A DNA stretch of 64,000 nt from Liolophura sinensis. Taxonomy: Eukaryota > Mollusca > Polyplacophora > Chitonida > Chitonidae. Made by a program: the position numbers and the translations under genes. Below are positions 1-11,107 of this stretch, one piece after another. Each line of letters opens with the position of its first letter. Within the stretch, counting starts at the first letter, position 1. The stretch is from positions 22,393,704 through 22,457,703 of the forward strand of contig NC_088304.1 of assembly GCF_032854445.1 (NCBI RefSeq). The letters are read 5' to 3'. The notes under the pieces were generated by a model. It was not told the origin of the DNA and made no database searches. It saw nothing but the letters and a program-made list of their open reading frames with translations.

Positions 1-2524
1 TACAGCGTTACTCCGCAAATTTAAAACTTAAATTATCTGACCCTCAACTACATAAAAAAACGTTTTGGTCAGTAACGAAATCTTTATTAGGCCCAAATGC
101 AAAGCCCCCAATTCCTCCTCTTAATCTTAATGGTAAAAACGTGTCGAACAACAACGACAAAGCCCATGAATTCTGTCGTTTCTTTGCCTCCCATTCAATT
201 CTACCGCAAACAGTACCAGATTTACCCCCTCTTACATACCTTACCAACTCACGACTTCCTTGCATACAAACCTGTAAGAAGGAGGTAACTTATTTACTTA
301 AAAACCTAAGTACAAGAAAAGCGTGTGGTTATGATGGTATACGTAACTTCATGCTCAAACTTAGTGCTTAAAGTATTGCTCCATCTCTAACTAATCTATT
401 TAATTTTTCTTTACAGTGTGGGCTATTCCCCACCTCATGGAAACTCTCTCTTGTTAGTCCAGTATTTAAGAAAGGGGATAGGCATGACATTTCAAACTAT
501 CGACCACTAACTCTACAACCTTCGCTTTCTAAAGTATTGGAGAAAGTTGTATGTAAACACCTGTATGAATATTGTATCAGTAACGATCTTCTAATACTGA
601 ACAACTTTGGATTCAAACAAGCGGACTCTACCATATATCAGTTACTGAAGATAGTACATAAAATATATCAAAGCCTTTACAACGGAAATGACATGTGTAT
701 GGTCTTTCTTGATGTGGGTAAAGCATTTGATGAAGTTTGGCATAAAGGTCTTCTGTTTAAGTTGGAGCAACTTGGTATTGGAGATTCATTACTTTCTTGT
801 CTCACTCTATCTGACTGATAGAAAAATCAAGGTCTGTATTAATGGATCAGAATCAGATGCCAAACCTATTTCCTGTGGACTACCTCAGGGTCCTGTACTA
901 GGCCCATTACTTTTACTTACATTATTTGTAAATGATATCATTACAAACACTGAAAGTCATATTAACAATTTTGCTGACGACACGTCACTATTGGAAGAGA
1001 TCAATAATCTGAGTGACTCAGAGGCTAAAACAAATCGAGATATTGATCGCTTGTCAAAATGGGCAAGGCAATGGGTTGTTAACTTTCACGCTCTTAAGAC
1101 TGTTTACTTGCTTATATCTTTAAAATGTAACCCTTGTCATCCTAAGTCGTATTAAAACGGTGTTAATGTAAAGAGGGTTTGGTCCCACAAACACCTCGGC
1201 ATCATTCTGCAATATAATGGTAAGTGGAACGAACACATTTGAGCTGTAGTAAAAAAATCAGACAGGACATTAAGCACTTTCTACAGAGCAAAGAAAACTC
1301 TCACTAGAAAATGCCTCGTCACTCTCTTCCAAAGCCTAGTAAGGTCGTCAATCGAACATGGCAATGTTCTGTAAGACAACTGTATACAACAGTCTTATAT
1401 TGGCAAACTCTCTTGAAGCTATTCAAAGACGGGTGGCATTACTGTGTACTCCTACAATAGTTTATTAAATGAACTCAAATGGGAATCTTTACATAATCGA
1501 CCTCGATGCTATAAAATTCTGCTCTTCCATAAAATTGTAAATGGACTTTCTCCGCCATATCTGAAAAAGGATATTAGACGGCAGAAATACCACTGATACA
1601 AACACATACAACCTTCGAAACAGGGACAATGTTCGACTTTTTTAAAACTCGCATTCAATTATTTTCCTCCTCCTTCTTCCCCCAAACTGTCAAAGATAGG
1701 AATATTTTACCGTCTCATATCCGCAATGCCTCAGTTGGAATAATAAAGCAATTTCTGTTTTTCACGAAAAATAAAGAACTCACTGAACTGTACAACATGT
1801 TCGATTCCTACCACTCTGTTATTCAATGCCGAATGAGAATGCGACTTAGCGCTCTGAATGCCGATCTTTTTAAGTACAATTTAAGCAATGTTCGCGCGTG
1901 CCCGAATTGTAATCATTTATGTGAAAATGTACTTCATTATTTCTTTGAATGCCCCAAATATGCCACTCAAAGAAAGCATATGCTCGAACAAATTATACAT
2001 CAACAATATCTCCAGGCGTAAACTACACAATATTTATTCCTTCGTGCTCAAAATATATGTAATATAGTATTATTTGGATCCGATGAACTAAAACCTGATG
2101 AAAACAAAATTAATTGTCTTAAAAACTGTGTATAAATTTATTTCAGAATCAAAGAGATTTTAAATCGATGGGTAGCATTGAAATTTCTTCTTATATTAAA
2201 TGATAATGATAAATATTTTTTCAGTAAGTAGTCATTGTGTCCTTGCATTATAGCCTCATTTTATTACATGTTGTATGATTCATTCTTTTGTCGTGTAAAT
2301 ACTGTTGTTGTTGCATATATTACATACATATGTGTATAGTCTATTCGGTCTATTATCTATCTGTATCATTACATTAATTTACGTTTGTAACCAATTCCTT
2401 GTTTTATCCTGTACATATGTTATATGTTGTCGTGGAGATCCCAGAGTGGCCATTGGGCTGCGGGGAATCCTCGTTAAACAGATAAAGCATTACATTACAT
2501 TACATTACATTACATTACATTACG
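1..2524 (+). mobile_element. Decayed non-LTR (LINE) retrotransposon, Jockey/CR1-like
   Basis: Remnant of the reverse-transcriptase ORF of a LINE, truncated by the left edge of the window. Visible pieces: a region before the RT (about 30-371) with the KACGYDGI block; the RT block around 700-730 reading FLDVGKAFDEVWH; the LPQGPVLGPL block near 880-915; and the FADD catalytic motif near 970-985. A C-terminal Cys/His segment (about 1893-1965, CPNC...HYFFECP) is typical of this group. The frame is broken by a stop at 369-371, a frameshift near 790-820 and further stops between 1155 and 1629, so it cannot encode an active enzyme. After a 3' UTR it ends in an ATTAC repeat tail at about 2484-2524, which fixes the 3' end and the plus orientation. 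The clade is inferred from motif style only. Confidence 0.85.
2484..2524 (+). repeat. (ATTAC)n tail of the LINE
   Basis: About eight tandem copies of a pentamer directly after the LINE 3' UTR. Simple-repeat tails of this kind mark the 3' ends of several non-LTR retrotransposon clades. Confidence 0.8.
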
Positions 2525-2548
2525 TCACACGCAGTCACATTATACTGA

Positions 2549-2625
2549 CACCAGGCCAACCCGTCCCGTTTCCTTGCTCAAAGCTCTCAGTGCTGAGCGC
2601 CAAGCGAGGCAGCAAGAAGTACATG
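2549..2625 (-). mobile_element. SINE-B fragment
   Basis: Shares the segment CAGTGCTGAGNGCCAAGCGAGG and the preceding AGGCCAACC with the copies at 39655-39905 and 8414-8715. Short fragment inserted next to the LINE tail. Confidence 0.55.
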
Positions 2626-2862
2626 TACAATTTTTACAAGGCCTGGAATAAAACATTTATACCGTAGACAATCCATGTTACACCACACAAGCAAGTGCAG
2701 AAATCCCATGTACTAGCGCGGATACAACGTCATATGGATCTCTTTTCCAGTTCACACAATAAGCGGGGCTTTGAAAAAATTAAGACATTGCAAATGGTCG
2801 ATGGTTCAATTTTATTTACATGTCTCATTTCGTCCTCATTTCTTCCATTATGTACTTTCTTT

Positions 2863-3000
2863 AACCGGCCCCGAGAGAACAGTTGGTTGAGCGTCCACTT
2901 TGGGAGCTGTAGACCCTGGGACAATCCTGGATCGAGTCACACCTAAGACTTTAAAAGAGTAAGTTGTAACTTCCCTGCTTGGCGTTAAGCAGGAAGGGGA
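2863..3000 (+). mobile_element. SINE-B fragment with tRNA-like head
   Basis: Contains an A-box-like CAGTTGGTTGAGCGTC and a B-box-like GGATCGAGTCAC. The part after the B box (ACACCTAAGAC..TTAAAAGAG) matches the reverse complement of 8640-8715, so this is the 5' part of the same tRNA-derived family in plus orientation. Confidence 0.6.
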
Positions 3001-6000
3001 TATATTTCCCTAAACACTTCGATATCGACTGCAAGTTGTGTAAAAAATAGAATCAGTTTAAGGTCGAACGGAGGTCTACAGATCAAATCATAGTTTGTGA
3101 ATAGTTTCCAGAGATAGAAGAAAATTTTTTCCTGTCAACCTCATCAAATTTGCTGTGCAGTACATAAAATGACATCTGCTGAAGACAGATATTTATTAAT
3201 AACATGTATATTACATGTACTATAACAATTACTATATGCCCACAGCACTAGAGAAAATTGAGAACAAACCGTATCTCATTTTGACATATTTTAAGTGTGT
3301 TACGTTTAGGCAATAAAATTAATTATGAATATTTCAAGGTCTTGTGCTAAGTCATATTACAATAACACCCTGCCACCATATTCACAAAATATTACACATT
3401 TCAACATATCCTAGTGGTGTGCATGGGTGAGCGTAATTCTGCGATTCATGCAGACCATGCTTATGTCACGTCAATGAAATGCGCCGAGCTAATATCTGAT
3501 TGCCATTAGATGAAACAGATACCAAACATTCCCATTTCTGTAAGGAAAACAGGAATAGATTGATACAAATTGCTCAAACTGTGTGATATAATTTGCTGTC
3601 ATAATTGGTTTACTGGTTTCACCATTAAGAAGTTTAACAAGTCCATACCATGTGATGAGTAAATAATGGGGAATAGAAAGGCGGAGGGCAGAACAACTTA
3701 TCTCATCCCATGACTAGAGTTCACTCGTGGACTCATCGTAAATTTCAGTCTTGTTTACATTCGCGCTAGGATTAAGGTTAACTCCGTGACCCGGCCTGGT
3801 GTTCGGCATCCAGGGAGGCGATCATCTTTCATATGACCTTCCTGTTTACATCAGAAAAATGGTCATAAAAAAAAACAATTTTATAGTTAAAATGAAACAT
3901 TTAACATTTATGTTATTATCATGTCTGCTCCTAATTCAGTACGCTGCGATATATTAATATTAATCAGAGTTCTTTTTCCTAAAGTATATTGACTCAGCAG
4001 GCAAAAAAAAAACATTCAAGAAAAGCAATTCCTGAGTAATTCATACACTTCTGCAAAGATATCCAGTAAACATCGAGGTGTCCTGAAGATTGACGGATCC
4101 ACAGTCAAAATAAATAGTGGAGAGCCACAAACAGCAGATAGTGTCTGACCTTCACCATCTGCGCAAGTCTAATAAACCAGCAACAGACCAGGGCGTGGAG
4201 TCTCCCCAATGTGCAGCAGGAGAAGAGCAAGAATTGGGATCACCTCTTCAGGATGTCGAGGATGAACTTAACGATTCTCTCGATAACGAGCTTTATACGT
4301 TAATGCCTCTATAGCAAACTTTCTCGATAGATCTCGTACGCCCGGTGTGAAGACACAATGTGAAGACACAATGAACGACAGGTATGTAAGTTTTAGCAAG
4401 GCAAATTTATTGTAAATTAACATCCACAAAGAAAACTAATGTGAAAAACCATTTCTGTCTATATATAGACTCATCCAGAAATAATTCCAGGTCTGCTTCT
4501 TGAATAGGCCGGAATCGTTGGCCACGGAGGCCATTTTCAGTTGGTTACCGACACAGCTTGTCTTGCTGTTGTGGTCACGTAACTCGAACAATACGACTTC
4601 CGAGCCGAGCGATCTCGGTCGCGTTCTTCTTCAGTGAGCTCGTTGATATTGAACCAATAATGTAAAATCAGCTGATATCATTTCTGAGTAGTTTACTCTA
4701 GAAAGTGTTCTTGATGGCTGTCTATGCAGTAGTTTATGATGAACGTGTATGCTACATGGTTCAGTTTACCCGCCGCTTGTAGCCGACTCCTGGGTAATCC
4801 TGTCTATATACTTAGTCGATCTGTCATTCTGGCCTCGTTTCTATGCTAATGTTTTGTTCTGTAAACTGCATTCCCGGACACTTTTCTGTAGGGTTTGTGT
4901 ATTTCCATAGAGGATCAATCCGTCAAAATAGTTGCCAAGTTATGGCCTTCGTTCTAACTAGGTGTCAGAAATTTTAGTGCCATGAGTCCATACTAGTTTA
5001 TCAAGGTGCTGAAACAATCTAAACATTGGAACGTCTTATATGGGTGGCCAAAATTAAGTTCTATCCACGCTTAGATCACGTCATGTCATATATGTGTATA
5101 TGAGATTAATCTAACAGGCAAGATTGCCTATATTCGTCTAATAGGTAACATACGGGTAGGCCCTATTAACTGTGGTTAACAGCGTATGCGTGTTGTACAT
5201 CTTTATTATGGTATACCAATATGCACATAATGTAGGCCTACACCTATTCACATGGGAGACATTGATTATGTTTTACTTAGGTCCAGTTATATACCCTGCC
5301 CATGCACGTGTGTCTTTTGTAGATTCATAATGACGGATATTTTCATGGTTATGGGTGATTTTGTTTCTTGTTTTGCTTTTGAATGGTTTAGTCTAATTTG
5401 GTATAGGTCACAATCAGTGTAGTTATGGTATGACTTACAATGGCTTGGCGCACACAATTTAAGTGAACGGAGCTCGTCGCCATAAAACTACAGCCATCAT
5501 CATCATCAGTCTGCATAGAGACTCAGACATTTGCATTCTCCTCACGCCCTAGAATATCAACCATATACTACACAGGAATGGCAGGACATCTTTGGTTCAG
5601 ATGGTTCTTATCTGTATGGTGGTGCTCAGTGCCGTGTGGGCTGTTTAATGTCATCACTTTGTAGACGCCGCATGGTGCAGTGCAGTCTAGAACCATGCAG
5701 TACTACATATCGCTGAGCCGTGTCACATTGGCTCACTTCTGTTGTTGTGAGATAAGAGTTTCATGTTGAATACTGCACTACGTTATAAAAAACTATTCAA
5801 ACCTGATATCACCCTGATACATTGATTTGGTTTTAAACTGAATACTTTCCTAAATTGAAATGATGTATACAAATTTAATCATGCTAATTCCAACATGGTG
5901 ACAGTGGTGGAGGTGTGAAAACATTCACAATGCTAGGTTAAGCCTTCTGCGGTTTAAGAAATTTAACAGTTTATACAAGGAGACAGTGCAGTAATGCACC

Positions 6001-8413
6001 ATTGTCTCACGTCAAACAACACTCCTTTTGTGTATATAAGCCATTTTATATTTAACGTCTTTTAATCTAACATTTTTTACCTTCCATGTAGTCATTACTC
6101 GATTTAATAGCTTTAAGGTGTGGGCAATCACATTTTTTAACAATAATAACACGATTTATCAGCTTAACACTTATAGAGAGTGTTGACATTCTGACACTTG
6201 CGTTTATATCGCAAGGATTATAGAATCACCTTGAACGGAAATGTTAACACACTTAAATTGAAAGTATGTACTGTACAGTGTAACAACGACAACGTGATTT
6301 CTAATGAACAACAAGGTACTACCGGTCGAGCATCAGTAAAAAGTCTTTGGCAGGCCTGCTTGCCCGCCAGGTTAAAATTGTAGCTAGCCTTTAAACCGTC
6401 TTTTGGTTGACTGAGCCGTTCACATGTGTTTGTGCGAGTGTAAATTCTTTGCTTATCTAAAACGATATTATGTTACCGGCAATAGCCGAGAACACAGTCT
6501 TATTCACTGCGCACGGAATTCATTGAAGGACAGGCCCTAGTTGGCCAGAAATGTAGGCTACCGGTAATGGCTTTCCACTTGACTGCCAATTTACCTGTTG
6601 CAGGTGTATATTTAACATTTACAAGATAAATTCAAGACCCTGCATGATGAATACATAAGACAAGGCTTATTCAATCTACTATGGTTCAAACATTATCGGT
6701 ATAACATCTTGCATCTCTGGGTGTAATCCTTATATCTCGCACCGTACACTACGCATGCGCGTAATTATTACGCCCCGGGACGCTCTGCCTGGTCATAATT
6801 TTAATTGTCGTCCCGCACCAGTCCAAGCCATAATTCTTACGCGCCTAATCTGAGAGATTGCGGAAGAGTGGGTTTGTAGCAAACCCCATGTCCAGGTTAA
6901 CAAGACAAGCAGGGATCCAGTACCCGCAAAGTACGTTTGTATGAGATTTCCGCCTAGAAATGAGACGGTGTTAGCTATGTATATATAGGTCTTATACGGT
7001 TAATTATTTCGAATACTATAAATTAATAAGCCAACAACGTCCAACTGACCTGATGGTTCGAGAAAATTTCTTCGAAAATTACGCCATAATTTTAATATTT
7101 TCTATAATAAAAATGACAAGCTTAAGAAAGAATGTTGAGAAATCTATAAAGCAGATGGGATAGGTTCGATAACTGGAGGAGACTAAAGAAATCTATTCCA
7201 GAACGTTTAGATCGACAATTGGATGAAAATATCTTACGCCGACAGTTCATATAAGTTGAACTCGGCGCTCAAAGAGTGAAAATGCTTTGTTTATTATGTT
7301 ACGGAAACAAATGAGCGACTATGTAGTTGTTGGCGCCAACTTTCAGTCTCTGTTATAGGTTAAATAATTCATCGGGTTACACTGTATATTTTTTTGAACG
7401 TTCGCGCGCATGCGCAGTCAAGAAAAGTCATGTGTGAACTAAACACATAGATCATCACCAAAATATCTTTGTACCTGACATTTCAAGTTCGGTGAACATC
7501 TCCCCTCGTCAAGACTATAAGGGCTGGTAAATGACGAAAAATCAGGATTTCTGAATACAGCGACTTGAGTGAGTTGATGGTTGAAGGGAATCCCTGAATA
7601 AAACTGAACATTCGATTGTTCACGCAAACTCGGATACGTGTAGACATCTATAAGTCTCTACTTAACTAATGTAGCTGACGTCTAAAATAACAGCACAATT
7701 TTTTCGACGTCGGTGGTAGGCATATGTCCACTCACATAGGAACCTAAACGTGATCACCGCTATATAAACGTCAATCATACAAATACATAAAACTGACTAA
7801 TCATCTTATGTATGTGCCTTCATGTAAACATGCATACACCAGCATTCAACCTTATTAGGCATGTAGTAGGCCTACGTATCACATCTACGCGTAATTTCAT
7901 TGCAAGTTTCATATACACTGGACAAAAAATCATTTTCACGTCGTACCAACACACATACGAAAAATGTGTTTACAATGTGAAAATGATGGACAAAGTGTTT
8001 TACCCATTATATCATGATTGTACGTGCCAAGGTAACACGTAGGCCTACACGCCCTATTTGTCTGAGTTTGATAACAACAACAACTTGCTGATATAGTGCT
8101 CAGTCTTATTTGGTATCACCCTGTAAGTAGACAGGCGTGTTCAAGCTTTATACCTCTTATATAATTCACACAAGTTACTATAGAGACTCACCTAATCAGC
8201 TCCACATGGCATTATAACCTCAGCCTGTAGGAATCCGCCGAGATGACACATCTACCGGGCAGTTTATCTATGGCCACGACCATGGCAAAAAATCTGCTGA
8301 AAGTGAAAGTGAAAGTATCGCCTCACCGCCGACTGGACAGGGAGGAGCTTTAAATAGGAAGCTATATTTAGACTCTCATGGGCTGTCTATGACTGCAAGC
8401 CCATACATGAAAT
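3001..8413. other. Intergenic stretch, no supported gene
   Basis: AT-rich DNA with only short open frames. One frame at 4117-4314 has coding-like composition and is listed separately. No splice-consistent protein family, tRNA or rRNA was recognised on either strand. Confidence 0.5.
4117..4314 (+). CDS. Possible orphan terminal exon or short ORF, acidic
   Basis: An open frame of 65 codons running from an AG at 4115-4116 (sequence aaatag|GTGG, a possible acceptor) to a TAG at 4312-4314. The peptide is acidic and Asp/Glu/Gln rich toward its end (QDVEDELNDSLDNELYTL), with no low-complexity DNA repeat behind it, which looks more like coding sequence than the neighbouring frames. There is no in-frame ATG at the left end, so if real it would be the last exon of a plus-strand gene whose other exons I could not find. 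The product is unknown and it could be chance. Confidence 0.2.
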   Translation: MESHKQQIVSDLHHLRKSNKPATDQGVESPQCAAGEEQELGSPLQDVEDELNDSLDNELYTLMPL

Positions 8414-8715
8414 AGTGAGTGAGTGCGTGCTTGCGGTTTAACGTCGTACTTAACAATTTTTCAGTCATATGACGACGAAAGAATCCTTATAGAGTGCATG
8501 TAATGTGCCTCCTTGTTGTAGGACAGATTTCCACTGCTCTTTTATCTAGTGCTGCTTCACCGAGACGACTTACCAAAGGCAAGGAAGACGCCCCGCCCGA
8601 GCCATTATACTGATACGGGTCAACCAGTCGTTGTAGGGCCTACTATCCTCTTCATGCTAAACGTCAAGCGAGGAAGTTACATCGTCCTCTTTTAAGGTCT
8701 TAGGTGTGACTCGAC
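8414..8715 (-). mobile_element. SINE-B, near full length
   Basis: Read on the minus strand, it starts with the CGAGTCACACCTAAGACC segment (shared with 2925-2950), runs through AAGCGAGG-type and tGGTTGACCCGTATCAG segments, and ends in ACGTTAAACCGCAAGCACGCACTCACTCAC. That tail style is common in molluscan tRNA-derived SINEs. Similar sequence lies at 39655-39905. Confidence 0.65.
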
Positions 8716-9314
8716 ATTAAATATGAAAACAATTAAATAAGGAACGTGTTCATGTACGTGTTGTCATTATTCATATGTGAAAATATATTTTCGGAGCTAT
8801 ACTAAAAGTACATGTAGGACGACCAGCAGCGCTGGCAGCACCGCATCCACTTACATGTTCCAGAGCTGCTCTGCCATCCCCACGCCCCTCCTCTACCCTC
8901 GCCCAAATTATCAGTTATATGATACAGAACTTGTGTTTGTTTGTTTCATTGCATGGTGTTCACGTTTAACGTGGCTTTCAACATCATTTCGGTCACATCA
9001 CGGCGGTATCTCCTTATAGCAGCCTGGACCCAATATCGACATATTTATAACGATGCCTTAATGGAATGCCATGCCGATGGCCCCTACCCAGTCACTTCGT
9101 ATACCTATACTGGGCCTAGCAGTATTTGATATATTCCTCAAGTGCTGATGTCTGTAAAGCCAGTTTAAACATATATGAAACCTAATTAGCTGTTGGCAGT
9201 TAGCAGCTAATTCATCTCAAAGAGAAGTTAAACGAGGTACTTCCAAGACTACCGATCTTAAAGTTTTACGCATGACTGCACCCGAGATTGAACTCCGGAT
9301 ATATAGCGTTTGCG

Positions 9315-9515
9315 ATTTGATTTGATCGGTGTTTTACGCTGTACTCGAGAATATACTTGAGTATGGCGTACAACACCAATCAAATAAATAAATAAAGAAA
9401 ATAAATCAAGAATATGTCACTTATACAACGACAGTCAGCATTATGGTTAGAGGAAACGTAACAGGGGGAGTCCAGGGGGAAACCACAACCACCCGCAGGT
9501 TGCCATACCGTTTAG
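9315..9515 (-). mobile_element. SINE-A copy with inverted tail insertion
   Basis: A minus-strand SINE-A (9402-9515: cagcattatgg, aaaccacaacc, cgcaggttgcc) whose tail region also contains a plus-strand SINE-A tail (9353-9395, cttgagtatggcg...caatcaaataaa). The two tails face each other and form an imperfect palindrome at about 9318-9383. Confidence 0.6.
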
Positions 9516-11028
9516 GCAGCAGGCGCTATATCCGCGGCGAGTCCACAGTTAAACTGTGTAAATTGTACAGCTTCCCATTCACAACAGTAGGCCTACATCA
9601 CTGTTACACACGTCATTGTGCATATTTAGTCGTTTTAAGAGTGCAAAACAAACATGAACATCCTAGTATGAGTGAACAATAGTTGAGCACGGAGTCAAAC
9701 ACCAATTACATAAATAAATAAAAATATAATTATCCATTGATCTAAGTTCCGAATATATTAACGGCATTGTCAATATACGCACGTACATAGGTATGGCAAC
9801 AATGCGCACAGGTGTCTAAGTGTACACGTATATCTGTGCGGTCATTCCAGTTTCCATGGAGACAAGCAATCAAGTATGTGAACGTAACCATGGAAACCGT
9901 ATATAATTTTATACATGCTTACAGGGATCTACGGTATAGCACTGGTGTGTAAGCTCTTATAGACAGACACCTATATATAAATAAACATATGCTATTGGGA
10001 TACATCTATATACATAGGCTATGTGTACGCCTGTAGATATTTGCACATGACCGCTATAGGTGAGAAATGGTGAGTCCGTGTTTGTGTTTTTGCATTTACG
10101 TAATTTGTTTTTCTCTTTGATTGTCAGGCTTTGCTTAGTGTGACATTTATAGTCCTATAGACAGTCTAAATATATGTATCATAATGGCTCTATATATCTT
10201 CGTGAATAATGCACCAAATTGTTTTTATTAAGGTGCGGATTAATTCACACGTACTTTCCTGGGCTGCGGTTAGGCCACACGTGCATGTAAATTATAACGG
10301 CCTAGCGGAGAGTCAGTTCGGTCTTTCTTCTGATGATGAATCAGCTTACGTAATAATTTGTAAATAATGATGATGTACAAATGATATACAGGTAGCCCTA
10401 CTTGTACATTCATATACCGGTACATTATATGTATATAACCGTGATTTTTTCGTAGGCCGATATGAAGTAACACAGGCGTCGGAATGTATAATTATGTATG
10501 CCGGTAGACTTAGTAAAGTATATATATTAATTCTGAGGAAATGTATAGGCTTTCTATACTTATCCCTCCCTCCCCCCCCCCCCCCCCCCCCTCTACCACC
10601 ACCACCACCACCACCACTTTTATCGCTCTTCCAGGTTTATACTTGGGAGACTGACCAAAAGGCTTATTCTTACGCTTAGACATCTTAAAATTATATTAAG
10701 ACTGACACTGAACGAATAATTAAAAGCAACAATATACGTACTTTATGATGTACATGTGCTGTAGGTTTATATATGTAGGCCTAGGTTTATATGTGGATAT
10801 GCATTTTGGACGTGATTATTTAATGTTTTACACAATATTGAAAGGCTAACATTCTGTGAATAAACTGTAATTCCACACTTGTTCAAAACCCTACATGAAC
10901 ATTGCACGTAAAACTTTACCGTTACGATTACATAAGAGGGGAGGAAATCATGTTTGTACCCCACTGAAAACAAGGGGGCGTGCTGTCAGACTCGACAGGT
11001 GCTCCGACCTGAGTAGTACATATTTTTC
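9516..11028. other. Intergenic stretch upstream of IFT22
   Basis: AT-rich, with a poly-C tract followed by CCA/ACC triplets at 10567-10617 and a SINE-tail fragment near 9685-9722. No coding feature is supported. Confidence 0.5.
10567..10617 (+). repeat. Poly-C and (CCA)n microsatellite
   Basis: A run of about 22 C residues, then CTCTA and seven ACC/CCA triplets. Simple sequence. Confidence 0.85.
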
Positions 11029-11043
11029 CCACCAGATGGCAGT
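11029..11043 (+). promoter_or_regulatory. CTCF-like motif at the IFT22 5' end
   Basis: CCACCAGATGGCAGT matches every position of the commonly used CTCF core consensus CCASYAGRKGGCRSY. It overlaps the upstream ATG at 11036 that precedes IFT22 in frame. Binding is inferred from the motif alone, and one 15-mer match can be chance. Confidence 0.4.
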
Positions 11044-11107
11044 GCCGGCGGACGTAGCGATCGAGAGCGCATTCCGACAAGCTGGTTGGAGCTTCGATAA
11101 CAAAAGT

